64,000 bases of DNA from Croceibacterium aestuarii (GTDB lineage Bacteria > Pseudomonadota > Alphaproteobacteria > Sphingomonadales > Sphingomonadaceae). The notes beneath the pieces are model-generated. The model searched no databases. It was given only the letters and a program-made list of their open reading frames with translations, and was not told the origin of the DNA. Position numbers and translations under genes: made by a program. The stretch is from NCBI RefSeq assembly GCF_030657335.1, contig NZ_CP131039.1, positions 2,992,501 through 3,056,500 of the forward strand. Direction: 5' to 3'. Shown here in pieces: positions 18,022 to 27,025 of this stretch (positions are counted from its first letter, which is position 1; each line of letters starts with the position of its first letter).

Positions 18022-19182
18022 TTAGAGCCGGCCTTCCTTGAGCTCTTCGTAGGCCCACTCGATCCACGGCAGGAGACGCGCGATGTCCTCCTGCTCGAGG
18101 CTGCCGCCGCACCAGATGCGCAAGGACGGCGGGGCATCGCGATAGCCGTTGAAGTCGTAGCCGACGTCCATCTTCTCGAGGGTCGAGGCGATCTTCTTCG
18201 GTACGGCCGCTTGCTCTTCTGCGGAAAGACTCTCGTACCAGTCGCCCTGGAAGACCATGCACACCCCGGTGTTGGTCCGCTTGGCGGGATCGGACACCAT
18301 ATTGCGCAGCCACGGCGTCGACTCGATCCAGTCGGTCACCGTCTTGGCGTTGCGGTTGGCGCGTTCGAACATAGCCTCGCGCCCGCCGATCGACTTGGCC
18401 CACTCGAGGGCGACGATGTAGTCCTCGGTGGCGAGCATCGATGGGGTGTTGATGGTCGCACCTTCGAAGATCGAACGGTTGATCTTGCCGCCCTTCTTAA
18501 GGCGGAACAGCTTGGGCAGCGGCCACTCGGGATCGTAGCTCTCGATCCGTTCCACCGCTTTGGGGCCGAGGATCAGCATGCCGTGCTGCGCTTCGGAGCC
18601 CATGACCTTCTGCCACGAGTAAGTCGTGGCATCGAGCTTGGCCCAGTCCATCTCCATCGCGAAGACGGCGCTGGTCGCATCGTTGATCGTCACGCCGGCG
18701 CGGCCCGGGGCGAGCCAGTCGGTATTTGGAATTTTGGCGCCGGAGGTCGTGCCGTTCCAGGTGAAGACGACATCGTTGTCCTGCGGGATCGAGCCGAGGT
18801 CGGGAATTTCGCCGTAGTCGGCGTCGAGAACGGTCAGGTCCTTCAGCTTGAGCTGCTTGACCGCGTCCTGAATCCAGACGTTACCGAAGCTTTCCCAGGC
18901 TGCGACTGTGGCCGGGCGCGCGCCGAGCATGGTCCACATCGCGCATTCGAGCGCGCCGGTGTCGGAGCCGGGCATGATGCCCACGAGGTAGTCCTCGGGC
19001 ACGCCGAGCAGCTCTTTCGACAGGTCGATGGCGTACTTGAGCCGGCCCTTGGCATATGCCGAGCGGTGCGAGCGGCCGAGCGACTTGGTGTCGATCTTGT
19101 CGAGCGACCAGCCGGGCGGCTTGCAGGTGGGTCCGGATGAAAAGAAGGGACGCTCCGGACGGAGCTTCGGTTGTTCAGTCAT
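18022..19182 (-). CDS. serC: Phosphoserine aminotransferase
   Basis: PLP enzyme converting 3-phosphohydroxypyruvate and glutamate to phosphoserine and 2-oxoglutarate, the second step of serine synthesis. 386 residues from MTEQPKLRPERPFFSSGPT. FSSGPTCKPPGW and SYSWQKVMGSEAQHG (with the PLP lysine) match the alphaproteobacterial SerC type. AAGGAGA directly upstream supports the start at 19182 rather than the longer in-frame extension. It is the first gene of serC-serA(-hisZ). Confidence 0.94.
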   Translation of the reverse strand: MTEQPKLRPERPFFSSGPTCKPPGWSLDKIDTKSLGRSHRSAYAKGRLKYAIDLSKELLGVPEDYLVGIMPGSDTGALECAMWTMLGARPATVAAWESFGNVWIQDAVKQLKLKDLTVLDADYGEIPDLGSIPQDNDVVFTWNGTTSGAKIPNTDWLAPGRAGVTINDATSAVFAMEMDWAKLDATTYSWQKVMGSEAQHGMLILGPKAVERIESYDPEWPLPKLFRLKKGGKINRSIFEGATINTPSMLATEDYIVALEWAKSIGGREAMFERANRNAKTVTDWIESTPWLRNMVSDPAKRTNTGVCMVFQGDWYESLSAEEQAAVPKKIASTLEKMDVGYDFNGYRDAPPSLRIWCGGSLEQEDIARLLPWIEWAYEELKEGRL

Positions 19183-19375
19183 GTATTCTCTCCTTGCAGA
19201 GAGCTCGCGCGGCGTTGGGACCGCGTGGCCCGAGGGGCGAACTAGGCCCGCGCGGGATTGAGTCAAGCGCCAATGAAGTTGCAGCGGATACCGGTCGGGC
19301 GAAACGTTGCGGATACGGGTTGGACGAACAGAAAATTAGGAGAAAATTAACCAAACCTTCGGCAAACTCGAGCGC

Positions 19376-20059
19376 ATGGCGCGCACCGCTCTCACGCTCG
19401 TTTCGCTGCTGGCCCTCGCGGGCTGCTCGGTCCTGCCCGAGGGGGGCGAGCGTGGAGCGGGCAACTCGGCACGGCAGGTCGCCAGCGCTGCGCCGCGCAT
19501 TTCCAACGCCCCGCCCGTGCGCCAGTGCCTTTCCGAGCTCGGCCTGACGCGCGCCAGCTTCACGCCCTTGCCCGACCGCTATTTTGGAGGGGGCTGCAGC
19601 ACCGTCGGCACGGTGCAGCTCGCCAGCCTGCGTTCCGATCAGGACCAGATCGCGCTGGCCAACATCGGCCCCGTAACCTGCAACGTGGCCGAAACCTTCG
19701 CCGGCTGGGCGCGCTACGGCGTGGACCGCGCCGCGCGACAGCTGCTCGGCAGACCGGTCCGCGCGATCGAGACATTCGGCAGCTATTCGTGCCGCAACGT
19801 TGCCGGCAGCGGCAGACTTTCGGCCCATGCCACCGCAGACGCGATCGACGTTGCCGCGTTCGTTCTCGAGGATGGACGCCGCATCAGCGTGAAGCAGGGT
19901 TGGAACGGTGGTTCAAGCGCGGAGCGGCAATTCCTGCGCGTGGTTCACGAAAGCGCCTGCAAGCGCTTCGGCACCGTTCTGGGCCCCGCGTACAATGCCG
20001 CGCACCAGGATCACTTCCATCTCGAGAAAGTGGTCGAGGGGAGCGCGTTCTGCCGCTGA
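19376..20059 (+). CDS. Extensin-like C-terminal domain lipoprotein
   Basis: 227 residues; a short signal peptide and lipobox LLALAGC (C17). The domain carries SAHATADAIDVAAF and HQDHFHLE, the His/Asp/His pattern shared with M15-type zinc D-Ala-D-Ala peptidases, and paired cysteines (SYSCRN, ESACKRF). A peptidoglycan-related periplasmic role is inferred. The upstream stretch (19183-19375) contains an AT-rich segment with TTAGGAGAAAATTAACC close to the start. Confidence 0.85.
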   Translation: MARTALTLVSLLALAGCSVLPEGGERGAGNSARQVASAAPRISNAPPVRQCLSELGLTRASFTPLPDRYFGGGCSTVGTVQLASLRSDQDQIALANIGPVTCNVAETFAGWARYGVDRAARQLLGRPVRAIETFGSYSCRNVAGSGRLSAHATADAIDVAAFVLEDGRRISVKQGWNGGSSAERQFLRVVHESACKRFGTVLGPAYNAAHQDHFHLEKVVEGSAFCR

Positions 20060-20066
20060 GCACCGT

Positions 20067-20792
20067 TCAGACCGGACGCGAGCGTCGCGCGGGATGAGTG
20101 GTTTCGCCCCTGTCCCGTTCGCCGAGAGCATCGAGCCACGTTTCCTGCTCGACGAGGTCGGGCACGGAAATCACATGATCGAGCCGCGCCTCGAGCCACA
20201 ACCGGACGGCTTCGGCGGCGTGGTTGGCTCCCAGCTTGGTCATCATGTTGGAGCGGTGAATTTCCACCGTGCGCGGGCTTATTTCGAGCTCGCGCGCAAT
20301 CTGCTTGTTGGAGCTGCCTTCCGCCAACCATTCGAGCACCTCGCGCTCGCGCCGGCTCAATGTAGCGATTTTCTCTCGGGCATAGGTGAGCCGCTGCCGT
20401 GCCGCGCTGTGCGCCCTCGCCTCGCGCATGACGGTGGTCAGCGATTGGGCCAGGCGATTGGCTTCGAGCGGCAACTGCAAATAGTCGAGCGCGCCGTGCT
20501 TGAGCGCCGAGACGACGCGTTCGAGCAGCAGTTCCGACGCGCAGACGATGACCGGCAGCCAGATGCCGCTGTCGCCCAATCGGTCGAGCAGGTCGGCAAG
20601 CGTTTCGTCGACCGAACGCTGGCGAAGGAGCAGCACCCCGCGCTGCGGCGGCCGCGCCAAGAGTTCGTCGAGATCGTCGTAAACCTCGGCATGGTGCCCG
20701 AGCGCGAAGGCAGTGCGCGCCTGTTCGGCGCGCGAGCGCATGTCGCCGTCGACGATGTGAAGGGTAATACGCGTTTCCATGGAAACGGGCAT
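20067..20792 (-). CDS. LuxR/FixJ-family regulator with a degenerate receiver domain
   Basis: 241 residues. The C-terminal GerE/LuxR helix-turn-helix is intact (TLSRREREVLEWLAEGSSNKQIA, then ISPRTVEIHR, residues 145-180). The N-terminal receiver aligns with FixJ, but its phospho-acceptor position in VLLLRQR is R57 instead of Asp, one of the two N-terminal acidic residues is Gly (LHIVDGD), and the conserved lysine in DYLQLPL is Leu108. Phosphorylation is therefore unlikely. GAGGGG precedes the ATG at 20792. It follows the Anbu gene on the same strand after 182 bases. Confidence 0.88.
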   Translation of the reverse strand: MPVSMETRITLHIVDGDMRSRAEQARTAFALGHHAEVYDDLDELLARPPQRGVLLLRQRSVDETLADLLDRLGDSGIWLPVIVCASELLLERVVSALKHGALDYLQLPLEANRLAQSLTTVMREARAHSAARQRLTYAREKIATLSRREREVLEWLAEGSSNKQIARELEISPRTVEIHRSNMMTKLGANHAAEAVRLWLEARLDHVISVPDLVEQETWLDALGERDRGETTHPARRSRPV

Positions 20793-20822
20793 GCTCAGCC
20801 CCTCACCAAGTGTAACGCACGC

Positions 20823-20907
20823 AAGCCTCGGAAACGGAGGCTTAGTGGGGGCGCGCTGTGCGGTTTATGGACTTGAGAAGGTCGCAAAATTACCTCCAGA
20901 GTGGAGG
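20823..20907. promoter_or_regulatory. Two inverted repeats between the Anbu and LuxR-regulator genes
   Basis: AAGCCTC (20823-20829) pairs with GAGGCTT (20837-20843), and CCTCCA (20893-20898) with TGGAGG (20902-20907) around GAG. A shorter TAGGT/ACCTA pair lies at 20957-20972. They are upstream of the regulator start at 20792 on its strand, so they could be operators, or a weak terminator for the Anbu gene. There is no T-run. Confidence 0.4.
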
Positions 20908-20974
20908 CAATATCAGTAGAAGCCCTAACCGCCGATTACCCTACAGGTTTCACACCTAGGTGCGTCTACCTAAA

Positions 20975-21733
20975 TCAGGCCGATTCCGCCTCGGTTTTCT
21001 CGAAATGATAGTTCGGCAGTGAATGGAATGCAGTACGCAAAGCGTCGCTCCAGCCGCTCGAGACCGATTGGAAGTATTCGTCGGTCGCCTCGATGCGCTG
21101 TTCGTGCGCGGGTTCGTAGATGTCGCGTTCGATTACCATCATGTCGAGCGGCAGGCCGACCGAAAGATTCGCCTTGAGGGTCGAATCGAAGCTGACCATC
21201 AGCAACTTCACCGCATCCTCGAAACTCATATTGCGATCGTAGCCGCGGATCAGGATGGGGCGCCCGTACTTGGTCTCGCCGATCTGGAAGAACGGCGTGT
21301 CGAAACTGGCCTCGATGAAGTTCCCTTCGGGATAGATCATGAACAGCCGCGGCTCCATGCCCTTGATCTGCCCCGCGACGATCAGCGACGCCGTGAAGCG
21401 GCCCTTGCCCTGTTCGCCGTTTTCGGCCTGGGTATCCTGCACCGTCTCGCGCAGCAGCTTGCCGGTCTCTACGGCGACCTGGAACATGGTCGGAAGTTCC
21501 AACAGCGAGTTCGAACGCTCATCCGGCGCCTTGCTGCGTTCCTCCAGCCGGCTGATGACCGCCTGCGTGGTGGCCAGGTTGCCCGCCGTCATCACCGAGA
21601 TGATGCGCTCGCCCGGCACCGACCAGTGGAACATCTTGCGAAACACGGAAATGTTGTCGACGCCCGAATTGGTCCGGGTGTCGCTCATCAGCACGATCCC
21701 GTGATCGAGGACCATTCCCACGCAATACGTCAC
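20975..21733 (-). CDS. Anbu proteasome-related peptidase
   Basis: Anbu is a bacterial proteasome/HslV homologue of the N-terminal nucleophile family; its native substrate is not established. 252 residues starting MTYCVGMV, so removal of Met would expose Thr2 as nucleophile. The proteasome residues Asp (SDTR, D18) and Lys33 (FRKMF) are in place. GERIISVMTAGNLATTQAV is the usual strand-helix segment. The gene is the last of a minus-strand run: ATP-grasp, alpha-E, transglutaminase, Anbu, an arrangement conserved across proteobacteria. Confidence 0.94.
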   Translation of the reverse strand: MTYCVGMVLDHGIVLMSDTRTNSGVDNISVFRKMFHWSVPGERIISVMTAGNLATTQAVISRLEERSKAPDERSNSLLELPTMFQVAVETGKLLRETVQDTQAENGEQGKGRFTASLIVAGQIKGMEPRLFMIYPEGNFIEASFDTPFFQIGETKYGRPILIRGYDRNMSFEDAVKLLMVSFDSTLKANLSVGLPLDMMVIERDIYEPAHEQRIEATDEYFQSVSSGWSDALRTAFHSLPNYHFEKTEAESA

Positions 21734-21764
21734 GAATCTACACCTCGCCCAACGTCAAAGACGG

Positions 21765-22580
21765 CTACTGTTCCTGCACCTGCTGCTCCACGGCAAGGTC
21801 CACATGCAGGTTTTCCGTAGCGGCGCCGTAGCTAATGCCGGTAATCGGCGCCGCGTCGCGATAATCGCGTCCCGTGGCGACACGGACGTAGCGCGGGTCG
21901 GGACTGATGCCGTTGGAGATGTCGAAGCCAACCCAGCCGAGGTTCTGCACGAAAGCTTCCGCCCACGCATGCGTTGCCTCTTGCTCGATCCGGTCGTCCA
22001 TCATCAGATATCCGCTGACGTAGCGCGCCGGGATTTCCAGCGCCCGCGCCGCGGCGATGAAGATGTGGGCGTGATCCTGGCATACCCCACAACCGAGCGC
22101 GATGGCCTCTTCGCCGGTGGTGTCGATGTTGGTCGTGCCGGTCTTGTATTCGACCCTGTCACGGATCGTGGTGGACAGGTTGTGCAGCGTTTCGACCATA
22201 CCCCCTTCGCTGCGCTCGACTTCGGCGATGAGCTCGCGCACGCCGGTTCCGGCCTTGGTCAACGGGGTTTCCGCGAGAAACGCCCATAGCGGCAGGTGCC
22301 CGGCATGGTGCCCGATGACACCGGCGCTGTCCTCCGTGTCGACGGTGCCGCGGCACGTGACGACAACCTCCGACACGTCCTCGTCCGCCGCCACCAGAGT
22401 GACGTGATTGAAGTTCTGGTCGTCGTAGTGGAGCTGCTCGTGCGCGCCTTCGTATTCCATGGTCCAGTCGACAATTCGTTGACCTTGGGTCTCCTTCGGC
22501 GTCAGCCGCAAGCGCTGCAGACCATGCACGATCGGTCCTTCGTAGCGATAGCGGGTGGTGTGACGGATCGCGAGACGCAT
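21765..22580 (-). CDS. Transglutaminase-like cysteine peptidase (Anbu cluster)
   Basis: 271 residues from MRLAIRHTTRYRY, the usual N-terminal beta-domain start. The papain-like triad is C167 (GCGVCQDHAH), H204 (THAWAEAF) and D220 (GFDISNG). Transglutaminase-fold proteins of this type may cleave or ligate amide bonds. It starts eight bases after the alpha-E gene stop and ends 31 bases before the Anbu start, indicating one transcript. The long upstream open frame is a shadow of the alpha-E gene. Confidence 0.93.
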   Translation of the reverse strand: MRLAIRHTTRYRYEGPIVHGLQRLRLTPKETQGQRIVDWTMEYEGAHEQLHYDDQNFNHVTLVAADEDVSEVVVTCRGTVDTEDSAGVIGHHAGHLPLWAFLAETPLTKAGTGVRELIAEVERSEGGMVETLHNLSTTIRDRVEYKTGTTNIDTTGEEAIALGCGVCQDHAHIFIAAARALEIPARYVSGYLMMDDRIEQEATHAWAEAFVQNLGWVGFDISNGISPDPRYVRVATGRDYRDAAPITGISYGAATENLHVDLAVEQQVQEQ

Positions 22581-22588
22581 GGCTGGGC

Positions 22589-23533
22589 TCAGTCTATGAA
22601 ACGGAAGTCTTGCCCGATCTTTTCGGCGATCAGGCGGTTGGTGGAAATGAACTCGAGCAGGAACTGGTGCAGGCCCTGATCGAAGATATCGTCGATGGAA
22701 CGCTGGCTCAGCGTCTGGTCGGCATCGCGGATCAGCACGTTGGCCTCCCCCTCCCCGCCGTGGAGCAGGGCCAACGAGGCGAGATTTTCGCGTAGCTGGT
22801 CGAAGCAGAATGCCAGGCTGCGCGGGAAACGTTCGTCGAGAATGACGAAGTTGGTGATCGAGCGCGCATCCATCCGCCCGGCGTTGAGCCAGCGATAGGC
22901 TCGCTCGCCCGAGAGGGCGCGCAACACATGTTCCCACTGGCCGGTATCGAGCGCCGTGCCGACATAGGAAATCGACGGCAGCAGGACGTAGTATTTCATG
23001 TCGAGGATGCGCGCGGTGTTGTCGCCGCGCTCGACGAACGTACCGAGCCGGGCGAAGCTGTAGACCTCGTCGCGGATCATCGAACCATGGGTGGCGCCGC
23101 GCGCCAGGGTCGATTCGCGGCGGATCGCCGCCAGCGCCGTGCCGAGGTTGCTCTCGCGCACCGGGCGGGCGAGCAAGTCATGCAGCGTCATCCACCCTTC
23201 GTTGACCGCTTCCCAGACTTCTCCGGTGATCGCCGACCGGCACAACCGGGCGTTGGTTCGCGCGGTTTCGAACATCCACATCACGCTCTCGGCATTGCCC
23301 TTGCCCCGCAGCACGAAGTCGCAGACATGCGCGGCGCTGTAGTCCGGGAACACCGCCTGGTAAGCCGGGCGGAAGCCGAGCGTGGCGATGACCGACTTCC
23401 ATTCTTCGCTCGCCGCGTCGCCGCCGCGGGTCATCGATATCCGGTGAGCAGCTTCGAGCAGGCGGGCGGTATTTTCGGCGCGCTCGAGATAGCGGAACAT
23501 CCAGAAGATGTTGTTGGCTGTGCGGCCTAGCAT
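22589..23533 (-). CDS. Alpha-E domain protein
   Basis: 314 residues, nearly all helical. MLGRTANNIFWMFRYLERAENTARLL is the family's conserved start; repeated Arg/Glu-rich helices (FARLGTFVERGDNTARILDMKYY) follow. Alpha-E proteins accompany circularly permuted ATP-grasp and transglutaminase genes; a scaffold or ligase-partner role has been proposed from context. It lies 16 bases after the ATP-grasp gene. Confidence 0.92.
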   Translation of the reverse strand: MLGRTANNIFWMFRYLERAENTARLLEAAHRISMTRGGDAASEEWKSVIATLGFRPAYQAVFPDYSAAHVCDFVLRGKGNAESVMWMFETARTNARLCRSAITGEVWEAVNEGWMTLHDLLARPVRESNLGTALAAIRRESTLARGATHGSMIRDEVYSFARLGTFVERGDNTARILDMKYYVLLPSISYVGTALDTGQWEHVLRALSGERAYRWLNAGRMDARSITNFVILDERFPRSLAFCFDQLRENLASLALLHGGEGEANVLIRDADQTLSQRSIDDIFDQGLHQFLLEFISTNRLIAEKIGQDFRFID

Positions 23534-23549
23534 GCGCGCCCGTCCGCCA

Positions 23550-24980
23550 TCAGTCCGACAGCACCCAACTGTCCTTGGTCCCACCGCCCTGGCTCGAATT
23601 GACCACCAGCGAACCCTTCTTGAGCGCGACGCGGGTCAGCCCGCCGGGCGTGATGTCGACGCCTTCGGGCGAAACCAGCACGAACGGCCGCAAGTCAACG
23701 TGGCGCGGAGCAAGACCGGCCTTGGTGTAGACCGGACACGTCGACAGCGAGAGAGTCGGCTGGGCGATGTAATTGTGCGGTTTGGCCTGCAGCTTATGCC
23801 GGAAGGCGGCGATTTCCTTCTTGCTGGCGGTCGGGCCGATCAGCATGCCGTAGCCCCCCGATCCGTGAACCTCCTTGACCACCAGATCGGGGAGATTCTC
23901 CAGCACGTACTTGAGGCTGTCGGGGTCGGCGCAGCGCCAGGTTTCGACATTGGGCAGCAGCGGCGCCTCGCCGGTGTAGAATTGAACGATGTCGGGCATG
24001 AAGGCATAGATCGCCTTGTCGTCGCAAATTCCGGTGCCCGGTGCGTTGGCGATGGTGATGCCGCCGGCGCGGTAGACGTCGAAGATGCCGGGGACGCCGA
24101 GCACGCTGTCGGGATTGAAGGTCAGCGGGTCGAGGTAGTCGTCGTCGACCCGGCGGTAGAGCACGTCAATCGGCTGGAAGCCGCTGGTCGTGCGCATCTG
24201 CACCCGGCCGTCGATCACCCTGAGATCCGTGCCTTCGACCAGTTCGGCGCCCATCTGGTCGGCGAGGAAGGCGTGCTCGAAATAGGCCGAGTTATAGATG
24301 CCAGGGGTCAGCACGGCGATCGTCGGGTTTTCGCCGGCGCACTCGGGCGCACAGGCGGCCAGGCTCTTGGCCAGCCGGCGCGGATAGTTCGAGACCGGCT
24401 CCACCTGAATCTTCGAAAACAGCTCCGGAAACATCGCCATCATCGTCTCGCGGTTTTCGAGCATGTAGGAGACGCCGCTCGGCGTGCGGGCATTGTCCTC
24501 GAGCACCAGGAACTCGTCCGGGCCGGTGCGCACCAGATCGATGCCGACGATGTGGGTGTAGACCCCGCCGGGCGGGGTGAAGCCGACCATCTGCGGCAGC
24601 CAGGCCTCGTTGTTGCGAAACAGCCGCTCGGGCAAGCGGCCGGAGCGGATGATCTCCTGGCGGTGATAGAGGTCGTGCATGAAGGCGTTGAGCGCCCGCA
24701 CCCGTTGCTCGATCCCGCGACTCAGGCGGCGCCATTCCCCCGCGGTAATGATCCGCGGGACCATGTCGAACGGGATCAGGCGTTCTTCGGCATCGTTCTC
24801 GCCATAGACGTTGAAGGTGATGCCGGTGCGGCGAAAAAAGCTCTCGGCTTCGAAACCCTTGCGGCGCATCCAGCCCTTTTCCTGGGCGTCGAGCCACTCG
24901 CAATATTCGGCATATGCCGGGCGGACGCCACCGTCCTCCGCACGCATTTCATCGAATTTGGGCCCGTCCGGTCCGCTCAT
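23550..24980 (-). CDS. Circularly permuted ATP-grasp protein
   Basis: 476 residues from MSGPDGPKFDEM; AAGGGA precedes the ATG at 24980, while starts at 25004 and 25028 lack a site. FDMVPRIITAGEW, LEDNARTPSGVSYMLENR, YRRVDDDYLDP and KEVHGSGGYGMLIGP match the permuted ATP-grasp family. These enzymes probably form amide bonds through acyl-phosphate intermediates (family-level inference). It is the first gene of the ATP-grasp/alpha-E/transglutaminase/Anbu unit. Confidence 0.93.
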   Translation of the reverse strand: MSGPDGPKFDEMRAEDGGVRPAYAEYCEWLDAQEKGWMRRKGFEAESFFRRTGITFNVYGENDAEERLIPFDMVPRIITAGEWRRLSRGIEQRVRALNAFMHDLYHRQEIIRSGRLPERLFRNNEAWLPQMVGFTPPGGVYTHIVGIDLVRTGPDEFLVLEDNARTPSGVSYMLENRETMMAMFPELFSKIQVEPVSNYPRRLAKSLAACAPECAGENPTIAVLTPGIYNSAYFEHAFLADQMGAELVEGTDLRVIDGRVQMRTTSGFQPIDVLYRRVDDDYLDPLTFNPDSVLGVPGIFDVYRAGGITIANAPGTGICDDKAIYAFMPDIVQFYTGEAPLLPNVETWRCADPDSLKYVLENLPDLVVKEVHGSGGYGMLIGPTASKKEIAAFRHKLQAKPHNYIAQPTLSLSTCPVYTKAGLAPRHVDLRPFVLVSPEGVDITPGGLTRVALKKGSLVVNSSQGGGTKDSWVLSD

Positions 24981-25047
24981 GATTCCCTTGTTGCAATGCA
25001 GCATGGCACTGTCCGGGCCTGCCGCCAAGACCTAACACCAAACGGAC

Positions 25048-25842
25048 TCAGGCGTCGTCGAGTTCCCTGAGGACGGCGCGAATGCAGTCGGGGGAATTGG
25101 GAAAGCCGACATGGTTGCAGCGGATAGCGATCGCGCGGTCGCGCTCGCCGGGCTTACCGCACGATGCACGGGGGCTGACGATCCCGTCGCGGGGACTCCA
25201 GATCGCGACCGTTTCGACTGGCGGCTTGACCGAAAGCTCGGCCTCGACCGGCGGCTGGTCCACCGCGTGGCCGGTGATCAGGTGATAGATGCGCCAGGCG
25301 TTGTTGTCGTAAGGCGATCCGGAGAACGGCGATCCCATGGTGATGATCTTGGCGATAGCATCCGGATGGCGCTTGGCGAGTTCGCGGGCGAATACCCCGC
25401 CGAGACTCCACCCGACCAGAACCACCGGCTGACCGTAGCGATCGCGGACGGAGAGAACGCGCTCCGCAAGCGCCTCGAACACCTCGGGTGAAACTCCGAG
25501 GTTGAAGCCCAGTCCCCAGCGTTTGACCGTGTGTCCGGCGCGCTCGAGCTGGCGTGCCATGTAGCGCATGCGCACCGGGTGGGTGCCGAACCCGGGCAGC
25601 AGGATGACCACCCGCTTGTGCGTGGCCGGAGCGACGTCGATCGGAGGCTGGAAGGCCCGCCGCACCGGTTCGGCCAGCTCGGCGATTTCCCCGAACAGGC
25701 GCTTGAGCGCGGGGCTGCGCGCGTCTTCGGGCGCCTCGCGGCCGAGCAACTCCACACGCCGCTCGATCATGTCGCGCAGCGTCGGTCCGGAAAGCTCGCC
25801 GGCACGCCGCGCGCGGTCCTCGTTGAAGTCGTCACGCGTCAT
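25048..25842 (-). CDS. Alpha/beta-hydrolase of unknown substrate
   Basis: 264 residues, no signal peptide. The oxyanion region is VVILLPGFGTHPVRMRYMARQLERAG and the nucleophile is S146 in VGWSLGGVFAREL, followed by MGSPFSG and a C-terminal HVGFPN histidine. This resembles lipase/PGAP1-like hydrolases. It is upstream of the ATP-grasp gene by 67 bases on the same strand, so it may be transcribed with the Anbu set. Confidence 0.85.
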   Translation of the reverse strand: MTRDDFNEDRARRAGELSGPTLRDMIERRVELLGREAPEDARSPALKRLFGEIAELAEPVRRAFQPPIDVAPATHKRVVILLPGFGTHPVRMRYMARQLERAGHTVKRWGLGFNLGVSPEVFEALAERVLSVRDRYGQPVVLVGWSLGGVFARELAKRHPDAIAKIITMGSPFSGSPYDNNAWRIYHLITGHAVDQPPVEAELSVKPPVETVAIWSPRDGIVSPRASCGKPGERDRAIAIRCNHVGFPNSPDCIRAVLRELDDA

Positions 25843-25866
25843 CGGCCAGCTCCGGGCCCCTCGCCG

Positions 25867-26427
25867 CTACGCCTTGCAGTCGCCAACCCGCTTGGTGTCG
25901 ACGCGCATTTTCATGTGAATTCCCTCGCCCTCGATCTGGGGCATCATCTGGGTCGATTCCATCGTCATCGTCGAGCTGTCGCCGTCCATGGTCCCCTGGA
26001 CCTTGATGTGGCTCGATATGCCACCTGCCATCTCGCAGCGCATTGCCGCATCGACACTGCTCGCCGAGGCGTCGTAGCGCTCCACCGAGCAGTTCCCGTC
26101 CTGCAGGTGCTTGAGCATTTCCCCGCGTCCCTGCTTCGCTTCGTCGGGCGTCAGGCAATAGGTATGGGGCTTGTCCAGGTTGGCGGCCATCGATTCCCTG
26201 AGCCGGTCTTCCATGCCTGCAGGCATTCCGGCCATTTGCGGCATGGTGAAGTCGAGGATCGTGGTTTTCGCCTCGTAGAGACCGGGCCGCAGTTGCGGGC
26301 CGTCGGCGGCTCTTGCGGCGACGGTCTCTTTGCCGGCCGGGGCTCCTTTCTCGCCCCCATCGCCGCCTTGCGAACAGGCGCAGAGGGCCAGGCTCAGGAT
26401 AACGGCGGTGTGGGTCGATCGACGCAT
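25867..26427 (-). CDS. DUF3617 domain lipoprotein (copy 1)
   Basis: 186 residues from MRRSTHTAV; lipobox LALCAC near residue 18. The DUF3617 pattern is LRPGLYEAKTTILDF, YCLTPDEAKQGRGEML, DGNCSVERYDAS and MRCEM, with a final Cys (VGDCKA). The function of the family is unknown; it is periplasmic. It is 24 bases upstream of the alpha/beta-hydrolase and related to the two genes that precede it in transcription. Confidence 0.85.
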   Translation of the reverse strand: MRRSTHTAVILSLALCACSQGGDGGEKGAPAGKETVAARAADGPQLRPGLYEAKTTILDFTMPQMAGMPAGMEDRLRESMAANLDKPHTYCLTPDEAKQGRGEMLKHLQDGNCSVERYDASASSVDAAMRCEMAGGISSHIKVQGTMDGDSSTMTMESTQMMPQIEGEGIHMKMRVDTKRVGDCKA

Positions 26428-26494
26428 GCTGGAACTCCCTGTCGGCGAGGCGATGCCGCAGTCTATCACCGCCGCAATGGGCCTGCCAGCGTCG

Positions 26495-27025
26495 TCACTT
26501 TCCGTCCGGCGGACAGTCGCCGGTGCGCTGGTTGGCGATGGCGATGGTCATCCGCGCCTCTCCGCCAGGTATGGCGTCGCTCATCTGCTCGATCTCGAGC
26601 TTGATCCGAGAGCTCTGCGGGTCGGCCGTGCCGGTCATCGTCACCAGCGAACTGCCGCCGGCCTTCATCGTGCAGCGCATCTGCGCATCGAGCGCTTCAC
26701 GCCGCGCCGCGAAGCGCTCGATCGTGCAGTCGCCGTCCTGCATCGACTTCAACATTTCGCGAAAACCGCCCTTGGCATCGGCGGGGGTGAGGCAGAATTC
26801 GCGCACCTGCGGGCTGAGGCCGGCGAGCCGCTCGCGGACGATGCGTGCATCCTCGGCGTCGGCGTTGGGCAGCGCGTACCCCTCGAACGTGGTGGTGCTG
26901 CGATAGAGCCCGGGCAGCGGCTCCGCCAGCTTGCCCGCCTCCTCCAATACCGCATGATCGTCGGGCGCTTTCGCCTCGCACCCGGCGAGGGTCGCGAGAA
27001 CCAGCGCCGCGATCAGGCGCTGCAT
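26495..27025 (-). CDS. DUF3617 domain lipoprotein (copy 2)
   Basis: 176 residues from MQRLIAALVLATLAGCEAK (lipobox LAGC, C16). PGLYRSTTTFEGYALP, FCLTPADAKGGFREML, DGDCTIERF and MRCTMKAGG repeat the domain pattern; the C-terminus GDCPPDGK keeps the last cysteine. The start overlaps the end of copy 3 by 13 bases. The frame is open 600 bases upstream, but that is a shadow of copy 3. Confidence 0.85.
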   Translation of the reverse strand: MQRLIAALVLATLAGCEAKAPDDHAVLEEAGKLAEPLPGLYRSTTTFEGYALPNADAEDARIVRERLAGLSPQVREFCLTPADAKGGFREMLKSMQDGDCTIERFAARREALDAQMRCTMKAGGSSLVTMTGTADPQSSRIKLEIEQMSDAIPGGEARMTIAIANQRTGDCPPDGK

